From assembly GCA_007741555.1 (NCBI GenBank), contig CP036526.1, positions 7,305,719-7,369,718 on the forward strand: a DNA stretch of 64,000 bases. Reading direction: 5' to 3'. Below are positions 10,401-19,410 of the stretch, piece by piece; the first letter of the stretch is position 1; each line of letters starts with the position of its first letter. Source of the stretch: Stieleria marina. Its GTDB lineage: Bacteria; Planctomycetota; Planctomycetia; Pirellulales; Pirellulaceae. The notes beneath the pieces are model-generated. The model was given only the letters and a program-made list of their open reading frames with translations, made no database searches and was not told the origin of the DNA. A program made the translations under genes and the position numbers.

Positions 10401-12683
10401 TCGCGTGTGCGATCTCCGGTGAATCATAGTCTTGACTGGCGAGGAGACGAACACAGCTTCAACTGGAACCGAGGACTCATGTCGGCGTGCGAGTCCATGG
10501 TGCCAGCGCTATCCGCTGTCGAAAAGCATATCGGCGATCTGCTCGAATCAGGGGAAAACATTGAGAAGCTTGTGACGCAACTCATGCAAAATTGTGAATG
10601 TGTCGCGATAGCTGGCGTCCTCTTTGATCTCGGTCGGCGTCATCCATCCCTATTTCGAGGGCCGCTAAAACCACTGCTCACATCCCCAGTTCTTTTAGTG
10701 TGGGCCGAAACCATTTCCGTCAACCCTAAGCAGCCAGGGTTTTGCAATGTGTCGCTGGACTATGGCGAATGGTTCTTTGACGAGCACAAGGCATGGCTTC
10801 TCGCCCAATTTCGGTCGCAAAGCATCGTCGAAATCGCAAAATCGGTTCTTGATGTTAGTGAACTGGATTGGAGTGATCCAGCGACTGCCAATCTCAAGCA
10901 GTACCTAACCGCAACGGATCGAATGGGAAATGTTTTTGATGCGATATCCGCCGTGGCCGCAAGACGAAGCATTGGGCAGCCGATGGTCCTCAACGAAACA
11001 GTCAATCCAGAACTGGTTGATACTGACAGTCTGGCCGCGACTTCTGAGCAGAAAATGCTACAGGATGCAATCGACGAGGCTCACGCTATTGAAGAACTGC
11101 TTTACCAGAACAACCAGTTCCCAGAATCCGAACTGTCGAGTATCGCCGCAGAGCTTCTGAATCCACGCGAAGAATCGGATGACCCAGTTGTCGCAGTGAT
11201 CCAAAGCAACAACCGATTTGGGCTGCTTTTGTATCTTCTGTTACGCCATGAACAGTGGATCGTTGAGAACGGACAGGAGGATGAATTTGTATCGACGATT
11301 CTGGCTTTGTTAGAAACGCCTATCGTAAAGTTGCCAAAAGAAGTGATTGACGCCGGAGCAATGCCTCGGTTCATGCAGCAACTGGCTGAGCTTTCTGTGT
11401 ATCTGCTTGCGAGAGATGCGAGCAACCTTGAATACAGGAAGTTCGTGTTTCAGTTTATCGTCAATCATCGCGGTCACGTGCACTCTGCGATCACCCGAGC
11501 GACATGGAGGCGTTGGACTCGCCTTGACTCGTGGGGGCCGCGAATCATTCGACTGATGTTCGATACCGCCTCCGCTTTCTGGTATTTGCAGCCCAGCTAT
11601 CCGACCCTGCCGCGAGACTCGACTGGATTTGACAAAGATGCTTGGTTGATGAGTCGAGAGGAACAATTTCTGGCTGGCACATACCAAGATACTATTCCCA
11701 GCTTAAACGAATTACCTCTCACACCACCGAGGCTTGTTTGGGCGAATTGGAGGACTTCGCGTCGGTCTGACGACGATGAGCAGTGCTTTAAGCAACTGCC
11801 AATCGAGGAAACAGTTCTTGAGACTATCGTCGCAAATACGCCTCTTTGTGTCCTCTCAGAAAGCGAGAGCTTGCAATCAGCAAGAATGGCAACAGTCCAA
11901 GTTCTCCTCGACTATGAATTGGGGATTCTCAAAGCGTTTTCGACCGAGGGCGAGTTCATTGACCGACAGGATGACGATCATCCAACGATGTATGGTCAAC
12001 GAGCGATTCTGGACCGCATCGGCGCGGAGATCAAGTACGCTGTCGATCCGGAGCACGCTGCTTTGCTATGGCGGCAAATTTTCGATCTCGGCGTAAGATG
12101 TCCGAAATGGATTGAGCAAGTCATGCATTCGTGGATGGGACCGCTTATTAGTGAGCCTGCTGATGCAACACAATTTGCTCAAACCTGGTCACTGATGCTT
12201 CAGTACGTTAAAGATCACGACGGCTGGAGAGACGTAGCGGATGCTGACGGATGGGATCCCGCTCGCGCCGAGTTGATCGCATCGCTATTGTGCGTGGACC
12301 AATCGTACGAGAGCTTTTGGAGTGATTCCCATGCCGAACTGATTAGCTCAATGAAAGAAGCGATCGAGCCACTTCTCCGCGAGGTGGTTGAGGATCCAAC
12401 CACCTCAGCGTCTGCCCTTAGATGGATAAGCCGCAAGGTTGGTGCTTGCTTTCTTCCACAGGCAGTTTCCTGGTGCCAAGCAATCGGGAAGAAGTGCGAA
12501 TCGTCAGGCGCTAACACAAGGCGAGTTCAATCGCTTGTCATGTTTTTAGATGTCGCATATCGAGAGCACACGAACGCCATGACTGGAGAATACCAAAACG
12601 AGTTTTTTGACCTCGTCTCAATGGTCGCGAGATCAGAAAATGCGATGGCTATCGAGCTTCAGCAACGGGTTGCCGATCTTTAA
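7482..12683 (+). CDS. Large nuclease-NTPase, candidate antiviral STAND/AAA-like sensor
   Basis: A 1733-residue cytoplasmic protein without signal or TM segments. The N-terminal 220 residues resemble the restriction-endonuclease-fold (Cap4/DUF4297-like) domain of several defence NTPases: an acidic residue in the first helix (TFFEVDVV, Glu24), WRLDDILLQY with Asp65, and PVSVKSF with Lys85. A P-loop NTPase follows, with Walker A GDSGVGKST near residue 327 and Walker B KVIVIDGIEQ near residue 385, then RVVLICQRE. The remaining 1200 residues look like a long alpha-helical repeat region, as in sensor domains of Avs-type proteins. It stands alone between the copper genes. The ATG overlaps a GGAG; no better start is seen. 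Assignment as a defence effector is by architecture, not sequence identity. Confidence 0.6.
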   Translation: MSQAKLTSDVAPTSLTAGKGTFFEVDVVAACLVELLAEQAFQNQERSRLVKVSVQKQDDRWRLDDILLQYECDGAEEWLIPVSVKSFSLFSKTTERREFVRHAWSDLKAKERRPRTFDLGRDRLGLFAKFDGSPRLHQIETLVEKARQQDGHFATRIVEPGNLQDAEQWLNWLAMPASFAGIDSGGNDSLQMFIASLHVRNFDFGSGTSLSLQTVQEHCRLMCVGEEPASGMRIWRDIWDIAKTLRLSGGDMDRGELIHCLKTSVQLKALPRFNAAFQILRSRSDDDLKLQPRSLGGAVEIARPEVGTSIDDYFGSQEPMHAFVLGDSGVGKSTAVANSIDKSGSLIESFFFRLETACEIADNESVLFAPYTIREVFSGSPERSKVIVIDGIEQAAGRQQIRNLAKLVLTAQAVPTLRVVLICQREQYQRVLRFLDDNNVDAKNWKRIIVDSFSPIEALTAIKSRPSLKRLFLSPTLPSLYRRPIILDAFLRIASDQDVGHLDAIGESHLIHWVWEHRIVAEHGTGVSNLLLELGRRQGDESELETAQSLLPAFASSVDFAVDGSLLVRSQMKLRFAHDIYADWSRMLWLLDQGSSMPDVLELKSSRPKWYRAIRMVGIHFLEQDASTETWLKYVGKGTAVSDLFLDAVVFSANPDELLENLSEQLFDSDALLAKRLVRRAMVICSVPGLLAARKEAAGEELTSILRTLQRDPKPFHAAFGSLLKFLERHIVTVVEHMPHDSARISQMWLEMTPTDWPFRAEASKIAIAVCESKIESDRRWSRSDDEECEDIFKAVFFAFEEDPQSVTPLLFDAAGLNPDHHQAKRARKRGLEWEKERSEILNEPVRDLTPWPNGPAYPPHAAFRKACLDGDAMWPIFKDAPGLATRLILAVSIKVRSEDVDEGYHVGGIGYNENGMERLFYSMTGKHYRQGPYLSFLAINAEAAVKLICELANFAATRQLASIDRSGENAVLSRVRSPVNHSLDWRGDEHSFNWNRGLMSACESMVPALSAVEKHIGDLLESGENIEKLVTQLMQNCECVAIAGVLFDLGRRHPSLFRGPLKPLLTSPVLLVWAETISVNPKQPGFCNVSLDYGEWFFDEHKAWLLAQFRSQSIVEIAKSVLDVSELDWSDPATANLKQYLTATDRMGNVFDAISAVAARRSIGQPMVLNETVNPELVDTDSLAATSEQKMLQDAIDEAHAIEELLYQNNQFPESELSSIAAELLNPREESDDPVVAVIQSNNRFGLLLYLLLRHEQWIVENGQEDEFVSTILALLETPIVKLPKEVIDAGAMPRFMQQLAELSVYLLARDASNLEYRKFVFQFIVNHRGHVHSAITRATWRRWTRLDSWGPRIIRLMFDTASAFWYLQPSYPTLPRDSTGFDKDAWLMSREEQFLAGTYQDTIPSLNELPLTPPRLVWANWRTSRRSDDDEQCFKQLPIEETVLETIVANTPLCVLSESESLQSARMATVQVLLDYELGILKAFSTEGEFIDRQDDDHPTMYGQRAILDRIGAEIKYAVDPEHAALLWRQIFDLGVRCPKWIEQVMHSWMGPLISEPADATQFAQTWSLMLQYVKDHDGWRDVADADGWDPARAELIASLLCVDQSYESFWSDSHAELISSMKEAIEPLLREVVEDPTTSASALRWISRKVGACFLPQAVSWCQAIGKKCESSGANTRRVQSLVMFLDVAYREHTNAMTGEYQNEFFDLVSMVARSENAMAIELQQRVADL

Positions 12684-12912
12684 TCGGCTGGTGCCAACAA
12701 GTTCTTCGATGACCATTCACTGAGAATACTGAACTCAACTTGCTGCTGCGTCCAGGTAGCTTTCGCAATTTGCGACCTGCTCGGCTTTGTCTTGAACCAG
12801 CCGTAGCTACTGAGCATCGCGATATCCTCGGAGACCAAGCTGCCCCGCATCGCCTGCACCATCGCTCGATTCATCCTCACGGTCGGCCGCCCGTGATTCT
12901 TGGCGGCACACC

Positions 12913-14364
12913 CTACCCTAGTTGAGCAACCAGCAGCGTTGTGTCATCGAACGCTTGGCGACCTTTGCGAAAGGTATCGAGCGACGACTCAAACTCTTCG
13001 ACCAATTCACGAGCGGTCGAGGTCGGGACTTTTCTCATCAATTGCTCGATTCGATCGGTGCCGTATTGGTCCTCACTAGGATCGAACGCCTCGGTCACTC
13101 CGTCACTTACAATCACAATACGAGTGGAACCGTTGAGTTCGACCGTGTCCTCGTCGTAGTGCGTGTCCTCCTCGACACCCAAGATCAAGTTGCCCACGTT
13201 CAATCGCACGGGAGTGTCGCGTCCAATTTGCAAGAACGGTAATTCATGGCCAGCATTGGCATAGGTCAGTTGTCTCCTTTGCGGGTCAACGACCAGAAGC
13301 GTCATGGTCGCAAAGTGTCCCATCATCACGTACTCGCAATAGCGTTGATTCACATCTGTCAGAATTTCAGCGGGGCTGGACGACTTCTTTGCTGCTTCCG
13401 ACACGAACGCCTTCAACAACGTCGCCGCCATCGCGGCTGGCACGCCATGTCCCGAAACATCTGCGACGCAGAGCAGATAGCGTCCATCGGATAGTGGAAT
13501 CACGTCGTAGTAGTCACCGCCAACATCGTCGGCTGGCTCGAAAAGCTCGGCGACGTCGATTCCCACCAATCCATTGACTGCCGGGCGTAAGTTCTGTTGA
13601 ATCTGGCGTGCCTTTTCCATGTGAACGCGATGGTCGCGTTGAGCGTGGTCCAGTGCCTCAGTCATTGAATTGATCTGATCGGCGAGATAACTCAGTTCTC
13701 GACAGCTTCGTGTGCGTGCAATGACGCTCAGGTCGCCGGCCGCAACACTCCGTAGCGCCGAGACGAAACCTTGGATCGGTTTGGCGATCAATTGCCGCAG
13801 TACCGCGCTGACCACGAAGGCTGCAATCGCTCCGAGCAACAACACCGCTAGCATCTGGATCAACAACGACCGACGTGTTGCGCCCACCACGGCTGAACGT
13901 TTCTCGGAAATGTAAACCGTGCCCGCTGGTCCAGCGAAGGCTCCGACGACGAGCGCCCTGGTGGCGTTCGATCTGGTGACCTTTGAATCAGCAGCCGTCC
14001 GCATTGCCAGGAGCATCCCGTCGGAGGCATGCCCATGCGAGACGGCTTGGTACGGCAGCCCTCGCCAATCCGCAGCGATATGGTGACCAGGCGAATCGTC
14101 TGTGTTCATTCGAGCACAAACGTTGTCAACCAAATCTTGAATCGCCTCGCCACCATGGGCTTCTGCGACCAGTAACGATTCGTACATCGTCTTAGCTTCT
14201 TCGGTCAACGCGATCTGCTTCTCGTTCAAATGCCGATCCATCCGCACGCGGTAGTCAACGACAAGAAACAGAACGACAAACCCAAAGAGAATTGCATTGA
14301 CGAGGACAAGCAATTGCCGGCTGATCGGCAACTGATGCCATCGGTGTTTGAATGTGTCCATCAT
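12913..14364 (-). CDS. Membrane HAMP-PP2C (SpoIIE/RsbU-type) phosphatase
   Basis: A 483-residue membrane-bound Ser/Thr phosphatase. A TM helix near the N-terminus (LLVLVNAILFGFVVLFLVV) and another near residue 175 (MLAVLLLGAIAAFVVSAVL) bracket a periplasmic sensor domain. A HAMP linker (IAKPIQGFVSALRSVAAGD) leads to a SpoIIE-type PP2C domain with the metal-binding signatures DDVGGDYYD, ADVSGHG and SDGVTEAFD plus a final FDDTTLLV. Such proteins dephosphorylate anti-anti-sigma factors or other partners in response to a signal. It is the last gene of a minus-strand run that includes copA and csoR, separated from the next gene by a strong hairpin. A role in copper or envelope stress signalling is inferred only from position. 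Confidence 0.9.
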   Translation of the reverse strand: MMDTFKHRWHQLPISRQLLVLVNAILFGFVVLFLVVDYRVRMDRHLNEKQIALTEEAKTMYESLLVAEAHGGEAIQDLVDNVCARMNTDDSPGHHIAADWRGLPYQAVSHGHASDGMLLAMRTAADSKVTRSNATRALVVGAFAGPAGTVYISEKRSAVVGATRRSLLIQMLAVLLLGAIAAFVVSAVLRQLIAKPIQGFVSALRSVAAGDLSVIARTRSCRELSYLADQINSMTEALDHAQRDHRVHMEKARQIQQNLRPAVNGLVGIDVAELFEPADDVGGDYYDVIPLSDGRYLLCVADVSGHGVPAAMAATLLKAFVSEAAKKSSSPAEILTDVNQRYCEYVMMGHFATMTLLVVDPQRRQLTYANAGHELPFLQIGRDTPVRLNVGNLILGVEEDTHYDEDTVELNGSTRIVIVSDGVTEAFDPSEDQYGTDRIEQLMRKVPTSTARELVEEFESSLDTFRKGRQAFDDTTLLVAQLG

Positions 14365-14381
14365 GGCACCTTTAACAGAGA

Positions 14382-14411
14382 AGCCGGGCGAGTTTTCACG
14401 CTCGCCCGGCT
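14382..14411 (-). terminator. Hairpin between Cys-rich gene and phosphatase gene
   Basis: A perfect 11-bp stem (AGCCGGGCGAG with its complement at 14401-14411) and 8-nt loop lie between the Cys-rich gene and the PP2C gene. The downstream T-run on the minus strand is weak (TCTCTGTT), so it may attenuate rather than fully terminate. Confidence 0.55.
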
Positions 14412-14430
14412 GATATGGGATCGAACAGAA

Positions 14431-14853
14431 TCAGAAGCAATTAGCTGCGCTGAGCAGGTTCGTCTTCCGTGGCACTTGCCGATCTTTTTCCGCAGCAGGC
14501 CGCGCCAACACTGCAGCAGTACGCCCGCTTTCACAGCACGTCGGTTGACCCGTGAGGCTGGCGACGCCGCCGGTAGCAGCATTCGCTTCAGCGTGCTTCC
14601 CGCAGCATCGTGTGTTTACCGAGCAGCAATAGGCATGCTTGGCACAGCACGTGGGTTGAGAAGTTGCGTTCACCACTTCGTCAGTGGTCGCTTGCGATTC
14701 ACCGTGTTTTCCACAGCATGGCGCATGAACCGTGCAGCAGTATGCGTGCTTGGCACAACACGTCGGACCAGCCGATGCGGCGGAGGCTTCAGCATTACCA
14801 GCGGGGACGAACGAAACGGCAAACAAAACAGCAGAGAATACAGTCGCTAACAT
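14431..14853 (-). CDS. Secreted Cys/His-rich, metallothionein-like protein
   Basis: A 140-residue exported protein. The signal peptide (MLATVFSAVLFAVSFVPAGNAEA) is followed by repeats rich in paired cysteines and histidines: CCAKHAYCC, APCCGKHGE, CCAKHAYCC, TRCCGKHAE, then a final PTCCESG. This spacing is well suited to binding Cu(I) or other soft metals in the periplasm. A longer frame exists upstream, but the ATG at 14853 is preceded by a GGAG ribosome-binding site and begins the signal peptide. It lies downstream of copA, csoR and the channel gene. No named family is recognised; metal binding is inferred from composition and neighbours. Confidence 0.75.
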   Translation of the reverse strand: MLATVFSAVLFAVSFVPAGNAEASAASAGPTCCAKHAYCCTVHAPCCGKHGESQATTDEVVNATSQPTCCAKHAYCCSVNTRCCGKHAEANAATGGVASLTGQPTCCESGRTAAVLARPAAEKDRQVPRKTNLLSAANCF

Positions 14854-14969
14854 TTTGGAAACTCCAGGATTGATGGCGCAGCCGACATCGACATGCACCG
14901 ATTGGGAAACTGAAACATCTTCGTTTTTGGGATTGGGTCTGGCTTCGCAGGTCGAAGCAGAGCCAATCG

Positions 14970-15350
14970 CTAAATCTGAAGACGAACGTGCCAATCAATC
15001 AGAGAGTTGGGACGGACAAAAGAATCCGGCCGACCAAAGGCGACCGATTCGGTCTTCCAGGTGATCCGCAAGAAGTCGCTGCGTTCCAAGCCGCGAGGCG
15101 ACGGATCGTCGCCAGAAGTTCGCGGCGGCAACCAGACTGTCGTCTCACACGAAGCCATTGCAGGGCATTCGTGCAAAGGATCACTGTAACAGCAGCCGTG
15201 CCCGACCGGCTGCGGCTGGCAGCACACATGAGGGCAAGGCTTCGCGTCGTGTGATCCTGCCCGAGCGGCTGGCGAGGACGCCAACAGCACCGCGATCACT
15301 GCAAAAGCAGCAAACAATCGAATGGCAGGGTTGGTGTGACGACGGTTCAT
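14970..15350 (-). CDS. Small secreted Cys-rich protein
   Basis: A 126-residue predicted exported protein. The signal peptide (RLFAAFAVIAVLLASSPAARAG) precedes a Cys/His-rich section with CPHVCCQPQPVGHGCC and ECPAMASCE, then a basic Pro/Arg-rich tail. The ATG at 15350 is preferred over an upstream TTG at 15365. It sits 116 bp upstream of the other Cys-rich gene on the same strand and is probably in the same copper-responsive unit. The cysteine clusters suggest metal binding, but no characterised family was recognised and the role is inferred. Confidence 0.65.
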   Translation of the reverse strand: MNRRHTNPAIRLFAAFAVIAVLLASSPAARAGSHDAKPCPHVCCQPQPVGHGCCYSDPLHECPAMASCETTVWLPPRTSGDDPSPRGLERSDFLRITWKTESVAFGRPDSFVRPNSLIDWHVRLQI

Positions 15351-15458
15351 GGCGGACAGTTCCAAGAGCTTTCAAAGGACTCCCACTGAGGGAATCTCTT
15401 CTTTGATGCTCTTTGGATGCACGGCCCCGACGTTTCTTCACGACTTCGATAAAAGATT

Positions 15459-16490
15459 TCAGGATTCTTTTCGGGGTTCGCTTCTGGTGCAAACAGCAAG
15501 CGCGTTCAGGTCGTGAAGCCACTCGGATTGCTGATCGACAAAGGCTGATTTTAGCTGGTCCGATAAGTCGTCAGAGTCGCCGATCGACCGCGAAATCTCG
15601 ATCGCCAACCGTGGGTCGGGAACGTCATGCGTCGAGTGACAGATCACGAAATGCCGTTTGGTCTCCTCCAGCATCTGCATGCTAGCGTGCCAAAGCCGAT
15701 CGACAGCCTCGGCACTGGCGGCGGGCCTGGCAGTATCGACGTGCCGCGCCGCTCGCATCATTGAAGAAACCTCCAAACAGAATCGCAGCATTCGGCTCAT
15801 CGCATACCGCGGTTCGCTAAATCGAAAGTAATGCAGGACAGGATAGAAATGATGCGACTCCAACAAGTCCGCCATGTTCGACGACATTGTGTATAGGTCT
15901 TGGTTTACCAACGAAGGATCGCTCTCGGTCAGATACGCTCGCAAATAGCCAAGGCTGTCTCCGGTTCGTCCAGTGCGATACTCAATTTCGTTGGCAAACT
16001 GGTTGCGACGGGCGAGGGTTGAATAGACCGAGATGACGTAAGCCAACACGAGCGTGAAGAAGCTGAACCCCAAGCCGGCAGCGGTGATCGTCAAGAACTG
16101 CATCACTGGCGTTCGCGGCACCAAGTCACCCACACCCAACGTGGTAATCGTGAACCCAGCGTAATACACCGCGCTCGCAAAATCCGTATCCGTCGGTGTC
16201 GATCCGGTAGCCGTGATGCCCGTGCCAAGTTGAGGCCACACGATCAGGCTGATGCCAATCAACAGCAGCGTCGCCCAACACAAAACTTGTGTAACGATCA
16301 ACGCCGGCCCGAAGAAAACCAGAACTCGCGGATGGGAGAATACTCGCGTTCGGACTAGATAGTGAAAACCACGATTGATGACTGCCGTAATCGGACCAAC
16401 AGTCGCACGTGGATGCAGAACTGCCATGAACGTTTCCCAGACGCCAAGGCAAGTCATCAGAAACCCGCCAGCAGTCAAAAACCAATTCAT
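15459..16490 (-). CDS. Two-TM potassium-channel-like ion channel
   Basis: A 343-residue membrane protein with several TM segments in the first 150 residues and a pore loop carrying the potassium-channel filter TTLGVGD (near residue 112), followed by an inner helix. The C-terminal half is soluble and alpha-helical, ending in a conserved-looking WLHDLNALAV stretch. Such channels pass K+ or another monovalent cation; the ligand sensed by the C-terminal domain is unknown. The gene begins 12 bp after csoR in the copA-csoR direction and so is probably co-transcribed, suggesting that ion balance or membrane potential is adjusted during copper stress. That link is inference. Confidence 0.8.
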   Translation of the reverse strand: MNWFLTAGGFLMTCLGVWETFMAVLHPRATVGPITAVINRGFHYLVRTRVFSHPRVLVFFGPALIVTQVLCWATLLLIGISLIVWPQLGTGITATGSTPTDTDFASAVYYAGFTITTLGVGDLVPRTPVMQFLTITAAGLGFSFFTLVLAYVISVYSTLARRNQFANEIEYRTGRTGDSLGYLRAYLTESDPSLVNQDLYTMSSNMADLLESHHFYPVLHYFRFSEPRYAMSRMLRFCLEVSSMMRAARHVDTARPAASAEAVDRLWHASMQMLEETKRHFVICHSTHDVPDPRLAIEISRSIGDSDDLSDQLKSAFVDQQSEWLHDLNALAVCTRSEPRKES

Positions 16491-16502
16491 GACGTTAGTA
16501 TT

Positions 16503-16781
16503 TCACTCGCCGTACTTCCGAAAGACCGTCATCAGCTCTTCGATCTTCTCGTCACGTTCCTTGGCACTACCGCTTTTGATCGCCTCGCTAACACACGTTT
16601 GGATGTGCTGTTCCAAGACAATCTGGCCGACTTTGTTCAATGCTCCCGTCGCAGCGGACAACTGCATCAAAATATCGACGCAGTATTCCTCATCCTCGAT
16701 CATACGACCCACCGCTTCGACTTGTCCGATGACACGTCGAAGTCGGTTCTTGAGCTTCTTTTTTTCGTCGTCTGAAAGCAT
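16503..16781 (-). CDS. csoR: CsoR-type Cu(I)-sensing transcriptional repressor
   Basis: A 92-residue all-helical metal-sensing repressor of the CsoR/RcnR/FrmR (DUF156) family. It shows the DNA-contacting helix LKNRLRRVIGQVEAVGRMIE and the Cys-His-Cys ligand set expected for Cu(I) sensing: Cys34 (YCVDIL), His59 (EQHIQ) and Cys63 (TCVSEA). Such proteins release DNA when they bind Cu(I), which switches on the P-type ATPase gene. It lies 119 bp downstream of copA on the same strand. Its probable target is the palindromic region at 19329-19360. Assignment to Cu(I) rather than another inducer rests on the ligand set and on copA next to it. Confidence 0.88.
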   Translation of the reverse strand: MLSDDEKKKLKNRLRRVIGQVEAVGRMIEDEEYCVDILMQLSAATGALNKVGQIVLEQHIQTCVSEAIKSGSAKERDEKIEELMTVFRKYGE

Positions 16782-16900
16782 TCGTGGGAACTTTGGATAG
16801 GCTGGCTTTTCAAGAAGCCCGATTTTAGCGTGATAGGTCGATAGTCGTTAGATGGGTCTCGGTCGGCTCCTTTAGAAGCGAAAGCCTGCTTTGCCACAGT

Positions 16901-19291
16901 TTAGGTGAGTTTGGCGGCACGAAGGCGTAACGCGTTTGCGATTACCGATACGCTGCTGAAGCTCATCGCTGCCGCCGCAATCATGGGACTGAGAAGTACG
17001 CCGAACACCGGATACAAGAGTCCTGCAGCAACCGGGATTCCCAGAGCGTTGTAGATGAATGCGAAGAACAGGTTCTGACGAATGTTGCTCATCGTTTTGC
17101 GGCTCAAGTTCGCAGCCGCTGCCACACCGCGAAGATCACCACCAACGAGCGTGACGCCCGCAGACTCGATCGCAACGCCCGTCCCGGTACCCATGGCGAT
17201 GCCAACGTTCGCTTCGGCGAGTGCCGGAGCGTCATTGATTCCATCGCCACACATCGCAACCGTTTTGCCTTCCTTTTTCAACTTGCGAACAAAGTCATGC
17301 TTTTCCTCGGGCGAAACACCGGCATGAAATTCGTCGATACCCAACTTCGTCGCCACGGCTTTCGCAGTCGGTTCGGCGTCGCCAGTTAACATCACCACCT
17401 TCAATCCGAGTTCATGCAACGTCTTCAAAGCCACTGGCGTGCTCTCCTTGATCGGATCAGTAATCGCGAGAATTGCTGCCAGCTTGTTGTTGATCGCTAC
17501 GAACACAACCGTCGCACCTTCGGCCTGATGCGATCCCGCTTGTTCCCGCCCCGCATCCACGCCCTCGATTCCCTGTTCGTCCAACAAGTCAGCCTTGCCG
17601 ATCAATACATCATGATCATCGACGCGAGCGCGAACTCCACCACCGGTGATACTGTTGAATTCACTTGCCTCCACAACCTGCAACTCATCCGCCTTCGCTC
17701 GGCGAACAACCGCCTGCGCCAACGGATGTTCGCTCTGTGCTTCGACCGCCGCAGCCAACGTCAATACATCGTTCTCATTCCAGTCACCAAACGTCTCGAC
17801 GCCTGTCACTTCCGGTCGCCCCTTGGTTAGTGTGCCGGTCTTGTCGACGACGATCGTGTCAACCTTCTCCATGACTTCGAGGACTTCTGCATTCTTAATC
17901 AACACGCCTTCCTTTGCACCGCGGCCTACGCCGACCATCACCGACATCGGCGTCGCTAGCCCCAACGCACAAGGACAAGCAATGATCAACACAGCAACGG
18001 CCGCTACAAACGCATGAGCAAGTTGCGGCTCCGGACCAAACACCGCCCAACCGATGAACGCGAGAATCGAGCAAACAATCACCGCCGGCACAAAGTATCG
18101 AGCGACCACATCGACCAGTTTCTGAATCGGCGCGCGACTTCGCTGAGCGTCCGCGACCATTTGCACGATGCGATTGAGAACCGTGTCGCCGCCTACACCG
18201 ACGGCTTCCATCACGAGCGCACCGGTCTGGTTCAACGTCCCGCCCGTGATTTCATCGCCTTCCACCTTCTTCACCGGCATCGGCTCACCCGTCAACATCG
18301 ACTCGTCAACGCTGCTTGATCCGCTAAGAACTTTCCCATCAACCGGAACTTTCTCGCCAGGACGAACTCGCAGCCGATCGCCCTTGTGGACTGAATCGAG
18401 CGAGACCTCTTCCTCGCCATCGCCCGTGATTCGGTGTGCCGTATCGGGAGCAAGCTTCATGAGTTCGCGAATCGCTCCGCCCGTTTGCTGTCGTGCACGC
18501 AGTTCCAACACTTGCCCGAGCAGCACCAACGTGATGATCACGGCCGCTGCTTCAAAGTAGAGAGGTGGAACACCGTTCTCGAAGAACGCCTCTGGGATCA
18601 CACCAGGAAGCAACACGACGACCAAACTGAACAGATACGCTGCCAACGTTCCCACGGCGATCAACGAGAACATGTTCAATTTCATCGTGCGAAACGACTT
18701 GGCTCCGCGAACCAACAATGGCCATCCGCACCAGAACACAACCGGCGTTGCCAGAGCCAACTGCAACCAGCCAAACACCGTCTGGCTCATCCAGTCCGCG
18801 ACCCGCAATCCCACCATCGGCCCCATCGCGATGATGAGCAATGGCACCGACAACGCAACGCCCACCCAAAAGCGACGTTTCATGTCGGAATACTGTTTGT
18901 CCTCACCCTCATCAGCCAACGCGACGACCTTCGGCTCCAAGTCCATCCCGCAAATCGGGCAATCGCCAGGACCAACCTGCTCGATCTCAGGGTGCATGGG
19001 ACAGGTGTAGATCGCCTCAGGGTCTGCCGGGGAATCGCTCTTCGTGGCCGACGATCCACCATCCTTTCCGCTGCAACAGCAAGATGATTCCTTCATCGCA
19101 GTGGGTTTCTTCGCTGCATCTTTCTCTGCTCTCGATGCCAACGTGCCAGCGGGATCGACCTCAAATTTCGTTTTACAACCTGCACTACAAAAGAAATACG
19201 ACTTCCCTTCGTGTTCGCTACGACGCGAATTGCCTGGATCCACGGTCATTCCGCAAGCCGGATCAATGGCAGAGATGGAAGTAGTGTTCAT
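16901..19291 (-). CDS. copA: Copper-exporting P1B-type ATPase with YHS and HMBD domains
   Basis: A 796-residue heavy-metal P-type ATPase that exports Cu(I) from the cytoplasm using ATP. In place of classic CxxC ferredoxin-like domains it has an N-terminal YHS domain ([16 protein letters not shown]) and a second metal-binding motif ([20 protein letters not shown]). Catalytic features are TGE in the actuator domain (MLTGEPMPV), the intramembrane CPC site ([10 protein letters not shown], near residue 437), the phosphorylated Asp in [17 protein letters not shown] and [10 protein letters not shown]. The start ATG follows an AAGGA ribosome-binding site. The promoter region upstream holds a striking palindrome. 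The cluster order suggests CsoR control. Confidence 0.95.
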   Translation of the reverse strand: MNTTSISAIDPACGMTVDPGNSRRSEHEGKSYFFCSAGCKTKFEVDPAGTLASRAEKDAAKKPTAMKESSCCCSGKDGGSSATKSDSPADPEAIYTCPMHPEIEQVGPGDCPICGMDLEPKVVALADEGEDKQYSDMKRRFWVGVALSVPLLIIAMGPMVGLRVADWMSQTVFGWLQLALATPVVFWCGWPLLVRGAKSFRTMKLNMFSLIAVGTLAAYLFSLVVVLLPGVIPEAFFENGVPPLYFEAAAVIITLVLLGQVLELRARQQTGGAIRELMKLAPDTAHRITGDGEEEVSLDSVHKGDRLRVRPGEKVPVDGKVLSGSSSVDESMLTGEPMPVKKVEGDEITGGTLNQTGALVMEAVGVGGDTVLNRIVQMVADAQRSRAPIQKLVDVVARYFVPAVIVCSILAFIGWAVFGPEPQLAHAFVAAVAVLIIACPCALGLATPMSVMVGVGRGAKEGVLIKNAEVLEVMEKVDTIVVDKTGTLTKGRPEVTGVETFGDWNENDVLTLAAAVEAQSEHPLAQAVVRRAKADELQVVEASEFNSITGGGVRARVDDHDVLIGKADLLDEQGIEGVDAGREQAGSHQAEGATVVFVAINNKLAAILAITDPIKESTPVALKTLHELGLKVVMLTGDAEPTAKAVATKLGIDEFHAGVSPEEKHDFVRKLKKEGKTVAMCGDGINDAPALAEANVGIAMGTGTGVAIESAGVTLVGGDLRGVAAAANLSRKTMSNIRQNLFFAFIYNALGIPVAAGLLYPVFGVLLSPMIAAAAMSFSSVSVIANALRLRAAKLT

Positions 19292-19328
19292 GGTTCATTC
19301 CTTCGTGGACAAGTTGGCAGCTTGCAAT

Positions 19329-19360
19329 ATACCCCATTACGGTATGCAACTTGCATACCG
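19329..19360. promoter_or_regulatory. Copper-operon operator: overlapping inverted repeats
   Basis: Between copA and the divergent Csp-like gene lie three alternating half-sites, ATACC (19329-19333), GGTAT (19341-19345) and ATACC (19355-19359). The right pair forms a perfect 21-bp palindrome at 19340-19360 (arms CGGTATGCAA and TTGCATACCG around a central C). The left pair, ATACCCCATTACGGTAT, resembles C-rich operators of CsoR-family repressors. It sits about 40-70 bp from both start codons, so it could control both genes. Confidence 0.65.
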
Positions 19361-19410
19361 CTAAGACAGCGGCAACGGGGCCGTAACGACAATTTCAAAA
19401 TGAGAAACGA

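Noticed and set aside
12680-12880. Short minus-strand frame after the nuclease-NTPase gene
   Set aside because: Reads as a plausible protein fragment (SSYGWFKTKPSRSQ) but has no recognised family or ribosome-binding site; perhaps a relic, not supportable.
18434-19087. Long open frame antisense to copA
   Set aside because: It lies fully within the well-supported copA coding region on the other strand and has no signals or domains.
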